This document shows, in pieces, positions 8,788-17,442 of a stretch of 64,000 nucleotides of DNA; position 1 is the stretch's first letter; every line of letters starts with the position of its first letter. The translations under genes were made by a program, and so were the position numbers. Origin of the DNA: DASREM01 sp035652095 (GTDB lineage Bacteria; Acidobacteriota; Terriglobia; Terriglobales; Acidobacteriaceae). The notes under the pieces were generated by a model. That model made no database searches. It had not been told where the DNA came from and saw only the letters and a program-made list of their open reading frames with translations. The DNA lies in contig DASREM010000003.1 in assembly GCA_035652095.1 (NCBI GenBank), positions 1 to 64,000 on the forward strand, read 5' to 3'.

Positions 8788-10182
8788 CTACAGCGAGGCG
8801 CCCGAGTTCACGTCGTCAATTTGCGTCAGGGGCGCATTGGGGCACTCGCCAAGGACTGGCTGGCATCCGGCATCCGGGCCGTGACCGATATGCACCTGCT
8901 TCTTCAATTCGGCAAACTGCTCGGCCTCGGTCGAACCCGTCAGCGCGGTGGTCGAGGAGGTACCGCTGGCAATCACCTGCGTGACCTGGTCGAAATACCC
9001 GGTCCCGACAAACCTCTGGTGCTTGACTGCTTCGTAACCGTGTTGGTATTCACGGCTGAATTCCTTCTCTTGCAGCCGGGAGTAAGCAGTCATGCCACTG
9101 ACTTTGTAAGCGCGAGCTAATTCGAACATGCTCAAGTTAAGAGAGTGGAACCCGGCCAGGGTGATGAACTGGAACTTGTAGCCCATGGCCGCCAGTTCGG
9201 GCTGGAACTTCGCGATGGTTGCGTCGTCCAGGTTCTTCTTCCAGTTGAACGAAGGCGAGCAGTTGTAAGCCAGCATTTTGCCCGGATACTTCGCGTGCAC
9301 CGCATCGGCAAATTGCCGCGCCTCCTCGAGGGAAGGATGGGACGTTTCGCACCAGATCAAATCGGCATACGGCGCGTAAGAGATGGCCCGCGCAATCGCC
9401 GACTGCAGGCCGCCGCGAATGCGGAAGAAACCCTCTGACGTCCGCTCGCCAGTCAGGAATTCCTGGTCCCGGGGATCGATGTCGCTGGTCAGAAGGTGGG
9501 CGCTGTCGGCGTCCGTCCGCGCCATAATCAGGGTCGGCACTCCCATCACGTCCGCGGCCAAACGGGCAGCCACGAGCTTTTGAATAGCTTCGCTGGTCGG
9601 CACGAGCACCTTGCCGCCCAGGTGTCCGCACTTCTTGGCAGAGGACAATTGGTCTTCGAAGTGAACGCAAGCCGCGCCCGCTTCGATCATGGCTTTCATC
9701 AGTTCGAACGCGTTCAGGTTGCCGCCGAAGCCAGCCTCGGCGTCAGCAATTAAGGGCGCGAACCAATTCACGCCGTTCTTTCCTTCGGCGTGGTGGATCT
9801 GGTCGGCGCGCATCAGGGCCTGGTTGATCCGGCGGCAGAGGTTCGGAACACTATCGGCGGGATAGAGGCTCTGGTCGGGGTACATCTGGCCTGCATCATT
9901 GGCGTCGGCCGCGACTTGCCAGCCGCTGACGTAGATCGCCTTGAGGCCTCCCTTGACCTGCTGAACAGCCTGGTTGCCGGTCATCGCACCCAGGGCGGCC
10001 ACGTAGGACTCGCTGTGCAGCAGTTCCCACAACCGCTCTGCTCCATGACGGGCCAGGGTGTGCTCGATATGCATGGAGCCTGCCAACTTCGCCACGTCCT
10101 CGGCGCTGTAGGGACGCGTGATCCCGGCCCAGCGGTCCTTGCCGTTTACCGTCGACTTCGAATAGTTTCCGTTGCTTGCCAT
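8788..10182 (-). CDS. aceA: Isocitrate lyase
   Basis: A 464-residue enzyme that splits isocitrate into succinate and glyoxylate, the first step of the glyoxylate bypass. The catalytic motif KKCGH is present ([20 protein letters not shown]), with the family blocks [14 protein letters not shown] [19 protein letters not shown] and [21 protein letters not shown] chose the ATG at 10182 because AAAGGA lies 6 nt upstream; a GTG at 10212 would add ten residues without an SD. It is the second gene after malate synthase, with a 45-nt gap, and is followed by a terminator. The pair permits growth on acetate or fatty acids. Confidence 0.97.
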   Translation of the reverse strand: MASNGNYSKSTVNGKDRWAGITRPYSAEDVAKLAGSMHIEHTLARHGAERLWELLHSESYVAALGAMTGNQAVQQVKGGLKAIYVSGWQVAADANDAGQMYPDQSLYPADSVPNLCRRINQALMRADQIHHAEGKNGVNWFAPLIADAEAGFGGNLNAFELMKAMIEAGAACVHFEDQLSSAKKCGHLGGKVLVPTSEAIQKLVAARLAADVMGVPTLIMARTDADSAHLLTSDIDPRDQEFLTGERTSEGFFRIRGGLQSAIARAISYAPYADLIWCETSHPSLEEARQFADAVHAKYPGKMLAYNCSPSFNWKKNLDDATIAKFQPELAAMGYKFQFITLAGFHSLNLSMFELARAYKVSGMTAYSRLQEKEFSREYQHGYEAVKHQRFVGTGYFDQVTQVIASGTSSTTALTGSTEAEQFAELKKQVHIGHGPDAGCQPVLGECPNAPLTQIDDVNSGASL

Positions 10183-10227
10183 GTCGTTTCCTTTTCTGGT
10201 TTTCGAAACCACTAAAACTCGTGCGAA

Positions 10228-11808
10228 CTAAATGGGGTTGAACTCGCCGCTCCTGATCATGCCCTCGCTGATCCGCCTTGCTTGCCGGAAGGTTTCCGGC
10301 GTCCCCAGGTCTTTTCCCGGATTCGCCAACAGTTTCTCTAGCTCTTCATCAAACAGGCGGGTGATCAGTTCGGGCGTATGCACAACAATCTCACCGTTGT
10401 CGCCGGTCACCGGAACATGCCCGTTATGACGCATGCGTTGCGCGATCATGAGCCGGTAGATGCGGTCGGTCGCAAGGTCTTCCATGTAGCCGTCAAGTAA
10501 GCTCGCGCCTTTGCCGTTGAGAACGCCGTTGCGGTAGCGAATGACGGTGCGGATGGCCGCCCGGGTTCCGGCGAGTGTGCGCTTCCCAACGCCGTGCGGA
10601 ATGGGCCGGAGATCGGGATACCGCTCCGCCTGTGCCCGCCGCGCGTGCAACTGGTTGGGATAAGGGAACTGGTCGAGCGCAATCTGGTTCTGGTCGGGAT
10701 GGCCCGTCCATGCACCATCCATCAGGCAGTCGGCTTCGTTCTTCTTGTCCTTGGCTAATACGTCCAGCGCGCGCGCATTGAGTTCGGCGTCTTCGCGGCT
10801 CGGATACAACGCGGTCATGCCGCCGATGGCCAGCACTCCACGCTTGTGGCACACCTCCGGCAGCAATTCGCGAAGGTTTTGAAAGAACGGTACGTTGTAC
10901 GGAATCGTGTTGCGGTCCGGCAGCACCCATTCCGGGTCGGCCAGATTGAAGTGAATCAGGCTTGCCATGTAATCCCAGCGGCCAAGATTCAATCCGAGGA
11001 TGTGATCGCGGAGGTTATAGAGGAACTCCTCCATCTGGAATGCCAGGGGATGAGATTCCACCAGCGCCATACACTTTATGTAGTTCTTCGGCCAGCCGCG
11101 CGCGTCGGCCATGGCCTGGAACACGTCGCGCCACCACAGGGCCTCATCCGCCGATTCCGATTTGGGAATGTAGAAGGAGAGGGGATGCTTCAGCTCAGCT
11201 GGATCCAGGCTGAAGACGATACTGGCCACATCGAACAGCGATGCCGACATCAACTCTTCGCCAAAGATGCCGGCCTGGTGAATATGAAGGCCGCGCGGCC
11301 GGATCCAGATCACAGTTTTGCTGGGCTGGATGCCTACTACCTTGTCGCGCTTCTTGTCGTAATAGGTAAGTGTGCCGCGGAGCGCGGCGAGAATGTTCTC
11401 TACGCCCAAGCGCTGGTGTTCCCACTCGTTAACCGTGGAGTCTTCGAGATCGAGCATCACGCCGGGCGCCCCGGAGTTCAGCATCTTCACCACCAACTCG
11501 GCGTCGTCCGCCGGGCCCGTCATTTGATTGCGCTGGTCCTGGCACCATTCCGGGAGCTCGATTTTCCAGCCGTTCCGCACGGCTTCGCGAGGATAGCGAT
11601 GGGTGGGCTTATTGCCTTCAAGGGATTCGGCGAGCACGCGCTTGCGGTCGGCAATGAACTGTTCCTGCTGCGGGCTGAAGCGGCGATGCAGCGGAGCTAG
11701 AAACTGGAAGAAACCGGCGGGCAGGTCTCGCTCGGGAACCAAGCCATAGGGGGGGCGGTTCAATACAAAGCCTGCCTGCGATATGACATTTACCTGGCTA
11801 ACACTCAT
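10228..11808 (-). CDS. aceB: Malate synthase (A type)
   Basis: A 526-residue enzyme that condenses glyoxylate with acetyl-CoA to give malate, completing the glyoxylate bypass. The size fits malate synthase A rather than the about 720-residue G form. Recognisable blocks are MLDLEDSTVNEWEHQRLGVE (with the Mg-binding acidic residues), TVIWIRPRGLHIHQ, IKCMALVESHPLAFQMEEFL, HILGLNLGRWDYMASLIHF and DGAWTGHPDQ. GAGG lies 7 nt before the ATG. It is the first gene of the aceB-aceA operon and is divergent from the LysR gene at 12202. Confidence 0.97.
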   Translation of the reverse strand: MSVSQVNVISQAGFVLNRPPYGLVPERDLPAGFFQFLAPLHRRFSPQQEQFIADRKRVLAESLEGNKPTHRYPREAVRNGWKIELPEWCQDQRNQMTGPADDAELVVKMLNSGAPGVMLDLEDSTVNEWEHQRLGVENILAALRGTLTYYDKKRDKVVGIQPSKTVIWIRPRGLHIHQAGIFGEELMSASLFDVASIVFSLDPAELKHPLSFYIPKSESADEALWWRDVFQAMADARGWPKNYIKCMALVESHPLAFQMEEFLYNLRDHILGLNLGRWDYMASLIHFNLADPEWVLPDRNTIPYNVPFFQNLRELLPEVCHKRGVLAIGGMTALYPSREDAELNARALDVLAKDKKNEADCLMDGAWTGHPDQNQIALDQFPYPNQLHARRAQAERYPDLRPIPHGVGKRTLAGTRAAIRTVIRYRNGVLNGKGASLLDGYMEDLATDRIYRLMIAQRMRHNGHVPVTGDNGEIVVHTPELITRLFDEELEKLLANPGKDLGTPETFRQARRISEGMIRSGEFNPI

Positions 11809-12201
11809 TCATGCACCTCATTTTCGCCGCCGCTTTCGATGCTGAATACAATTTCCGGGACCACGGGAGAGCAACAAATTTTGAATCGGGTCGATTTGCA
11901 GAAGAGCCACCTGAGTTTCCTGCAATGGACCGCAACTTCTTTCGCAGCAGTTACTTAGCAGTAAGCGAACGTCACTGATTCCTGCTACTACGACGATAAG
12001 CGGTCGAGCCCTTGCTGGCCCCTCTCGGAGAGTTCAGCGGCGCCTGCCGGCCTTACGCTTCCCACACCGTGACCGGATTCTGTGGCAAGAGCGGTACAGG
12101 GTCAAACTGATTGTTTCGATCATGCTGATAGAAAAATGTGATCGAGCGATGCCGGCTGATAATAAGATATTGTTAGCCAGATCAGCAGAACGGAGCCCAA
12201 A
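11809..12201. promoter_or_regulatory. Divergent intergenic region between malate synthase and the LysR regulator
   Basis: A 393-bp region that must hold the promoters of both transcripts. I see an inverted repeat TCGATCA...TGATCGA (12116-12122 and 12139-12145, 16-nt spacer). Just before the LysR start there is a weaker interrupted dyad GCTGATAA...TTGTTAGC near 12155-12177. LysR regulators usually bind dyads in such divergent regions, so these are candidate sites; neither matches T-N11-A clearly. I see no convincing gene here. Confidence 0.4.
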
Positions 12202-13119
12202 ATGGAAATCGACCAGCTCGAGACATTCCTGGCGGTTGCCACCTTTGGCGGGTTTCACCGCGCCGCGGAAGCCCTGCGAGTGAGCCAGCCAGCGGTCAGC
12301 GCGCGTATCAAGGCCCTGGAAGAATCGCTCGGGGTCTCGCTTTTTGCGCGTTCGCGCAGCGGGTTGACGCTCTCAGAGGCGGGAAGGACCTTGCGTCCCT
12401 ACGCCGAGCAACTCTTGCGCACCGCTTCCCTGGCGCGCCAGGCGGTACATGAACTCCAACCCGGCAGCGCAGGGCCGCTCGAGATTGCGGCAGCGCTCTC
12501 CATTTCCGTTTATTTTCTTCCCGACGTGCTGAAACATTTTCGCCGCGCTCATCCTCACGTGATCATTAACATCCGCTCGGGGCATTCCAAAGAGGTCCTG
12601 GATATGGTCTTGGGCGAAGAAGCTGAAATCGGTCTGGCCCGCTCGCTGCAGCATCCCGAGGTCGAGACTCTAAGCCTGCGCGATGACCCTCTGCTATTGA
12701 TCGCACACTCGAAGCAGAGCCCGCAGCACTCGCGGCGCGCCCGCCTGCAGCAAGTCGCAAGCTGGCCCCTGATTTTTTACGAGCGTGGATCGAGTGACTG
12801 GACGCTGACCCAGAGTCTGTTTCGACGTGCCGGGCTGGTCCCGAATATAGCCCTCGAAGTAGACAGCATCGAGACCGCCAAGCGCATGGTCGAGCGCGGG
12901 CTGGGTTTCGCCTTCCTTCCGCAAATGGCAGTCACCGGAGAGGTACGCCGCGGCAAACTGGTGCCGGTAAAGATTCTCGATGCCGAACCCCTGGGGCGGA
13001 GCCTGGACGTGATTCATCCGCGGCATCGTCCGCTGCGGTCCGAGGCCCAGGCCTTCTTGCGGTTCTTGCGCCAGGAGGCGAAAGAAGTATCAGCGACAGT
13101 CAAGGCGGGACATCGCTGA
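12202..13119 (+). CDS. LysR-family transcriptional regulator
   Basis: A 305-residue LTTR. The N-terminal winged HTH is typical (DQLETFLAVATFGGFHRAAE, SQPAVSARIKALEESLGVSL), followed by a linker helix and a two-lobed effector domain from about residue 90. GGAG precedes the ATG. It is transcribed divergently from aceB-aceA, the classic arrangement for an LTTR controlling its neighbour, so it is a candidate regulator of the glyoxylate bypass. The ligand is unknown. The context-based role is inference; the family is certain. Confidence 0.93.
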   Translation: MEIDQLETFLAVATFGGFHRAAEALRVSQPAVSARIKALEESLGVSLFARSRSGLTLSEAGRTLRPYAEQLLRTASLARQAVHELQPGSAGPLEIAAALSISVYFLPDVLKHFRRAHPHVIINIRSGHSKEVLDMVLGEEAEIGLARSLQHPEVETLSLRDDPLLLIAHSKQSPQHSRRARLQQVASWPLIFYERGSSDWTLTQSLFRRAGLVPNIALEVDSIETAKRMVERGLGFAFLPQMAVTGEVRRGKLVPVKILDAEPLGRSLDVIHPRHRPLRSEAQAFLRFLRQEAKEVSATVKAGHR

Positions 13120-13135
13120 GCCGCTGGCGCTGCTT

Positions 13136-13175
13136 TCTCCACAGGCGCGCAAATATCTCCACAGCATCTACACAG
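13136..13175 (+). promoter_or_regulatory. Three DnaA-box-like direct repeats upstream of the DnaC-like gene
   Basis: TCTCCACAG occurs at 13136 and 13156 and TCTACACAG at 13167, so the starts are 20 and 11 bp apart, close to whole helical turns. Aligned to the DnaA box TTATCCACA, the copies (one base earlier) match 8/9, 7/9 and 7/9. They lie 75-115 bp upstream of a replication-type gene. DnaA binding is inference. Confidence 0.4.
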
Positions 13176-13249
13176 ATGCAGCCGCTTTTACACTTGCGCG
13201 AGGACATTGCGGCGGTGCAAAGTCAAAGAAGAGTAGAGAAACCCGAAAC

Positions 13250-13999
13250 ATGAAACCTGTAGTGGAAGCTTGTCCGTTTTGCGCGGGCACAGGATGGAAG
13301 ACGGTCGCGAATGGCGCTGAGCGGCGAGTGACGCGCTGTCCTTGCCGGAAGCAGGCGCGCACCGACGCCCTGCTCGCGGCTGCGCGCATTCCCAAACGTT
13401 ATGAACATTGCGAGCTCTCGAATTTCGAATTCGATGGACCACATCGCGGCCTGGCTTCGGCGCGCATGGCAGCCTGCAAGTTTGTGGAAGAGTACCCGGT
13501 GGACAACACCGGCCTGCTTCTGATCGGCAGTATCGGCGTGGGTAAGACCCACCTCGCCGTGGGCATCATAAGAGAACTGGTTCTCAGCAAGAACATCGCC
13601 TGCCTCTTTTACGACTACCGCGAACTGCTGAAGCAAATACAGAATTCCTACAACGACTCGGTCCGTGCCACTGAACTTGAAGTTCTGCGCCCGGTGTTCG
13701 ATACCGAAATCCTGGTTCTGGACGAACTCGGCGCGGTCAAACCCACGGAGTGGGTGTGGGACACGGTCAGTCTGATTCTCAATACCCGCTATAACGACAA
13801 CCGCACCACGATCATCACCACGAACTTCCCCGATGCCGCGCCGGGGACGCTGACTGGCGCGCGTGGCGCCGCCCGGGAAGAGAGCTTGGGGGACCGCATT
13901 GGCGAGCGCATGCGGTCGCGCCTGCACGAAATGTGCCGGATCATCCGAATGGAAGGCCAGGATTTCCGCCAGACGGTCCGCAGCGCCAGCTTCCGCTGA
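13250..13999 (+). CDS. DnaC/IstB-like AAA+ ATPase with N-terminal zinc knuckle
   Basis: A 249-residue ATPase of the DnaC/DnaI helicase-loader group. The N-terminus has CPFCAGTGWK...RCPCRK, a four-Cys zinc-binding motif as in DnaI/phage loaders. The AAA+ core has Walker A LLLIGSIGVGKTHLAVGI (GSIGVGKT), Walker B ILVLDELGAV and sensor I TTIITTNF. The C-terminal sensor 2/arginine region reads GERMRSRLHEMC. IstB of insertion sequences has the same fold, but there is no partner transposase or terminal repeats here, so a chromosomal helicase loader is more likely. DnaA-box-like repeats precede it. The cho-like gene follows 106 bp later. Confidence 0.85.
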   Translation: MKPVVEACPFCAGTGWKTVANGAERRVTRCPCRKQARTDALLAAARIPKRYEHCELSNFEFDGPHRGLASARMAACKFVEEYPVDNTGLLLIGSIGVGKTHLAVGIIRELVLSKNIACLFYDYRELLKQIQNSYNDSVRATELEVLRPVFDTEILVLDELGAVKPTEWVWDTVSLILNTRYNDNRTTIITTNFPDAAPGTLTGARGAAREESLGDRIGERMRSRLHEMCRIIRMEGQDFRQTVRSASFR

Positions 14000-14059
14000 T
14001 TTTGGATTGCCCGTTGCCGTTTGAACACCTGCAACCATCGTTCGGCGAACGGAAGGCTC

Positions 14060-14101
14060 CTGCTTTTCCATCGACAACCGGCAATCGGCAATTGAAAATG
14101 A
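14060..14101. repeat. Dispersed CAATTG-type intergenic repeat, copy 1
   Basis: AACCGGCAATCGGCAATTG followed by AAAATG lies just before the cho-like start. Related sequence recurs at 15777-15806 and 20340-20393. These short AT-rich elements with GGCAATTG/CAATTGCC cores look like a dispersed intergenic repeat family. Confidence 0.5.
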
Positions 14102-14105
14102 TTTT

Positions 14106-15275
14106 GTGCTCGCGAACCTTCTTGAGTTCGTTCCCGACGATGACGAGCATACCTTTGCTTCGGCACCGGCCGCCCCCGCGGTGTTCCTGCTTCGCGGAAG
14201 CGACGCCACTTCCGAGCCTTATGTCAGCAAGACCGCCAACCTGCGCCGCCGCTTGCAGCGCCTGCTGGGCGTTCCGGCCGAGCACAGCAGAAAGCTGAAC
14301 CTCCGCAACCGGGTGCGCTGGATCGAGTTCACCGCAACGGGGTCGGACTTTGAATCGGGGTTTCTGCTTTACCAGACCTTGCGCTCCGTTTTTCCGAAAA
14401 CCTACGCGGAGCGGCTTCGATTCCGTTTTGCTCCGTTGGTCAAACTTCATCTCGACAATGAATACCCGCGGGCATCCATCACTACCCGCCTGGGCAGGCT
14501 TCATGGCAAGAACCTCTATTACGGCCCGTTCCCTTCTCGCGCAGCAGCTGAAAAGTTCGCCAATGACTCGTTGGACTTTTTCAGAATGCGCCGCTGCGTG
14601 GACGATCTTCATCCGGATCCCGCATTTCCAGGCTGCATCTACTCCGAGATGAAGATGTGTCTCGCCCCATGTTTCAAGGGCTGCAGCGATGCCGACTACC
14701 ACGCCGAAGTCTCGCGCGTGCAGAACTTTCTCGACAGCGGAGGGCACTCCCTTTTACGCGAGATTTCAATGCAGAGGGACCAGGCCTCTTCTGATCTGGC
14801 CTTCGAAGAAGCTGCCCTGCACCATGCGCGACTCGAGAAGCTGAAACCCGTACTCGGCCAGTTGCCGGAGATCGTGCGCCGCATCGATCATCTTGCCGGG
14901 ATCATCATCCAGCCCAGCGCGCAGCCGGAGTCGGTTTGCTTCTTTCGTCTCGACCGTGGATGCCTTGCCGGTCCCATCACCTTCGCGATTCAGTCTCCGG
15001 AGCACGCCAAGTCGCAATCCATGGAAGCACGGGTGGTGCAGGCGCGCGATAGCCTTCCGCCGGTGAACTCGGCAAACGTGACCGAAGCCATGGAGCATCT
15101 CGCGATCCTTAAGCGCTGGTATTATCGCGGCTCCAGGGTCGGCGAAATTTTTCTTGCCGATAGCCGGGGCGAACTCCCGCTAAGAAGAATCGTGCGCGGC
15201 ATTTCGCGCGTCTATCGGGGAGAGAAACCGGACCCTGGATCGCCGGAAACTTCCGAACCGATGAGGCCTTCATGA
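14106..15275 (+). CDS. UvrC/Cho-like protein with degenerate GIY-YIG motif
   Basis: A 389-residue protein resembling the N-terminal half of UvrC (GIY-YIG domain, Cys-rich middle, UVR motif) without the C-terminal RNase H-like endonuclease and HhH domains, as in E. coli Cho. The UvrC blocks NLYYGPFPSRAAAEKFANDS, FRMRRC and MCLAPCFKGCSDADYHAEV are clear. The GIY-YIG block is eroded: the expected GIY reads AVF and the expected YVG reads YVS (AVFLLRGS, then EPYVSKTANLRRRL). Incision activity is therefore doubtful. The start is a GTG at 14106. The stop overlaps the next gene's ATG (ATGA). Confidence 0.8.
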   Translation: MLANLLEFVPDDDEHTFASAPAAPAVFLLRGSDATSEPYVSKTANLRRRLQRLLGVPAEHSRKLNLRNRVRWIEFTATGSDFESGFLLYQTLRSVFPKTYAERLRFRFAPLVKLHLDNEYPRASITTRLGRLHGKNLYYGPFPSRAAAEKFANDSLDFFRMRRCVDDLHPDPAFPGCIYSEMKMCLAPCFKGCSDADYHAEVSRVQNFLDSGGHSLLREISMQRDQASSDLAFEEAALHHARLEKLKPVLGQLPEIVRRIDHLAGIIIQPSAQPESVCFFRLDRGCLAGPITFAIQSPEHAKSQSMEARVVQARDSLPPVNSANVTEAMEHLAILKRWYYRGSRVGEIFLADSRGELPLRRIVRGISRVYRGEKPDPGSPETSEPMRPS

Positions 15276-15766
15276 GCAAATCCAACCCTCAGGACACAGC
15301 ATTGCGGCAGCAACTCGACGAACTATTAGGTGGAGGAGGAGCTCACGCGAGGTTTGACGATCTGGTGAAAGGGATCCCGCCAGAACTTCGTGGACAAAAG
15401 CCCGATGGCCTGCCCCACTCGGCGTGGATGATTCTCGAACACCTGCGCATCGCGCAGTGGGACATCCTGGAATTCAGTCGCAACCAACGTCATCAGTCAC
15501 CGGAGTGGCCGGGCGGGTATTGGCCAAAGAACGAGGCGCCGCCAAGTCTCGACGCCTGGGACCGAAGCGTCGAGGCTTTCCGAGGAGATCTGGACGCAAT
15601 GCGCAAGCTGGTCAAGAATCCGGCAACGGATCTCTACGCCAAAATTCCGTGGGGGGAGGGGCAGACCATCCTCCGTGAAGCGCTGCTGGTTGCAGACCAC
15701 AATGCATATCATCTGGGACAACTGCTGGACGTGCGGCGCTTGTTGGGAATCTGGAAAGATGAGTAG
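15272..15766 (+). CDS. DinB-superfamily protein
   Basis: A 164-residue four-helix-bundle protein of the DinB/YfiT-like group, whose members usually bind a metal through three His. Visible blocks are HSAWMILEHLRIAQWDILEF and ADHNAYHLGQLLDVRRLLGI, giving His residues in HLRIAQ and in DHNAYHLGQ. It overlaps the preceding cho-like gene by 4 nt and is certainly co-translated with it. Members include thiol-dependent S-transferases, but many are uncharacterised; the substrate is unknown. Confidence 0.85.
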   Translation: MSKSNPQDTALRQQLDELLGGGGAHARFDDLVKGIPPELRGQKPDGLPHSAWMILEHLRIAQWDILEFSRNQRHQSPEWPGGYWPKNEAPPSLDAWDRSVEAFRGDLDAMRKLVKNPATDLYAKIPWGEGQTILREALLVADHNAYHLGQLLDVRRLLGIWKDE

Positions 15767-15775
15767 CCCAGCACC

Positions 15776-17323
15776 TCAGTTGGCGACCGGCAACTGGCAA
15801 TTGACGTGGTCTCGGCGCTTACGGAATACAACCCGCACTCCTTCCCTCCATCGTTCGTCAATGGCCAGCAGCGTCCAATCGATCTCGGGCGAAAGGAACC
15901 TGAGCAGGGTGTCAGTGGCAGGATGAACATGGAAAGCCGGGGCAACAAGGAATAAGAGTGGCGGCTCCAGTGCCAACTCGCGCCTGGGGAAGTAGCCGAA
16001 TTTCTGGAACTCCCCGCGCTCATGGTGCCACGCCACCCGGGACCAGTAATCCAGGCCCTGCAGGGGAAGATGGATGTCCTCATCCGCTTTGAGTTCGAGG
16101 ACCGCTAACCGGCCCTCGTGCGTGGCACAAAGCACGTCAAGCATGCCGCGATCAGCTGCCGAAAATGCCGGTACTTGCGAATAAACACAGGTGTGGTCCA
16201 GACGCTCATCCACCGCATTTACGTTTTGCAGCACCAGCGACTCCAGCCAGCGTTCCGGATACAAGCGCCAGAGGGGGTGGTCGCGCGGCCCTTCGGGGTG
16301 GCGCACCTCGCCCACGCTTTTCACCAAGCGGACAAAGTGCTCCGCATTCTGATCACAAAGGACCTTTTCTTCCGCTCCAATTCCGAACACGATTTCGTTG
16401 CCGCTGAAGGACGAGCCCGAAGCTTGTGACAGTCGCGCCCGCGCAAATTCCATCCCGCGACGCCGGAATGCGATCTCTGCACCCGAGAGCACAGCGATCT
16501 CCACCTCCGGCATGAGTTGACGAACCAGCGTGATCGGATCGGCGAAGCGTTCCTGCGCGCTCCGCTCGTCGCATGCGTGTACCAGCCGCGTGGCGATGTT
16601 CCCCAGGTCTGCGATGTCCAACTGGGTCATGGTGTCGGCGCTCTCGTCAATTGCGTAAAGCTCCCATTGTGCAGCACCGTGATGCAAATGGGCCATCCGC
16701 TCACGGACTAAATCCCACTTTCCCGCGGGCAGAAACATCTTCAACCCGTGCACTACAGCTTTTCCGGACCACGCATCACGGCAATGCTCGAGCCACAGAA
16801 TTCCAAACGTCAATGCCGCGTCGATCGAGGCTTGCGTCTCCTGCCCGTTTACGCCGAGGATCGCGAACGCGGATTGCCCACGCCGTAACACGCCTCGTGT
16901 GTACACAGGACCGAAGGAGCGCTCCAGGTCCATTGCGGTCGAGAGTTGCACCGCTTGAAACTCGGCGAAATGCCGCGCCAGCATTCTCTCCAGGACCCGG
17001 CGATACGCCACGCGGGCCGCCCGCTTCGCGCTCGGCGTGCGGCGATCCTTCCGCCGGCAGATCTCAAGCTTGCTGGGGCGGCTCTGCCCCAGTCTTCGCA
17101 CTTCTAACCTGAGCACATCATTTTTCGCTTCGGCATCCACAACGCGGCGGACAATGTTCCGTTCGCTCGACCAGAAGTGTAGAAGACACTTGTTGTACTC
17201 GCCCGAGATCGAATACCTGGCTTCCCCGAGGTCAAAGGTGACCGCGCCGTCCTCGACAACAACAGCCTCCCGCGAGCCCGCCAGGAACTCCTCCACGGTC
17301 CGAACCAGGCTTTCCGGAGTCAT
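15776..17323 (-). CDS. Uncharacterised protein with a possible C-terminal PD-(D/E)XK nuclease-like core
   Basis: A 515-residue soluble protein with no family I can name. The N-terminal 130 residues are basic (KLEICRRKDRRTPSAKRAAR). Around residues 390-440, GMLDVLCATHEGRLAVLELK shows the D-x(n)-ELK pattern of PD-(D/E)XK nucleases, followed by GLDYWSRVAWH. That motif alone does not prove nuclease activity. Its last codons (ending NCQLPVAN) are encoded by a copy of the CAATTG-type dispersed repeat, so the natural C-terminus has been altered by, or grew out of, the repeat. No SD is obvious at the ATG. It is convergent with the DinB gene, 9 bp apart. Confidence 0.7.
   Translation of the reverse strand: MTPESLVRTVEEFLAGSREAVVVEDGAVTFDLGEARYSISGEYNKCLLHFWSSERNIVRRVVDAEAKNDVLRLEVRRLGQSRPSKLEICRRKDRRTPSAKRAARVAYRRVLERMLARHFAEFQAVQLSTAMDLERSFGPVYTRGVLRRGQSAFAILGVNGQETQASIDAALTFGILWLEHCRDAWSGKAVVHGLKMFLPAGKWDLVRERMAHLHHGAAQWELYAIDESADTMTQLDIADLGNIATRLVHACDERSAQERFADPITLVRQLMPEVEIAVLSGAEIAFRRRGMEFARARLSQASGSSFSGNEIVFGIGAEEKVLCDQNAEHFVRLVKSVGEVRHPEGPRDHPLWRLYPERWLESLVLQNVNAVDERLDHTCVYSQVPAFSAADRGMLDVLCATHEGRLAVLELKADEDIHLPLQGLDYWSRVAWHHERGEFQKFGYFPRRELALEPPLLFLVAPAFHVHPATDTLLRFLSPEIDWTLLAIDERWREGVRVVFRKRRDHVNCQLPVAN
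15777..15806. repeat. Dispersed CAATTG-type repeat, copy 2, overlapping a gene end
   Basis: GTTGGCGACCGGCAACTGGC followed by AATTGACG is related to the copies at 14060 and 20340. It overlaps the 3' end of the 515-residue gene and supplies its last codons. Confidence 0.5.
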
Positions 17324-17442
17324 CAGGGAGATTGTTGCAACTGGGAACTTGCACGTCTGTGACCGCTGAACGGGAATTCTGGCAATGTGGGATAATGAGG
17401 TTTCCCCGGAGTCATTCCCAGCCCGGCGATCATCTATATAAC

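Noticed and set aside
10846..11700. 284-residue plus-strand ORF antisense to malate synthase
   Set aside because: Entirely inside aceB, no recognisable protein pattern.
12034..12258. 74-residue minus-strand ORF upstream of the LysR gene
   Set aside because: It overlaps the LysR start and the divergent promoter region, with no SD or domain.
13250..13999. IstB of an insertion sequence
   Set aside because: No IstA-type transposase, terminal inverted repeats or target duplication is visible nearby.
13223..14209. 328-residue minus-strand ORF antisense to the DnaC-like gene
   Set aside because: It lies across a well-supported AAA+ gene, has no domain or SD, and its composition is that of a GC-rich shadow frame.
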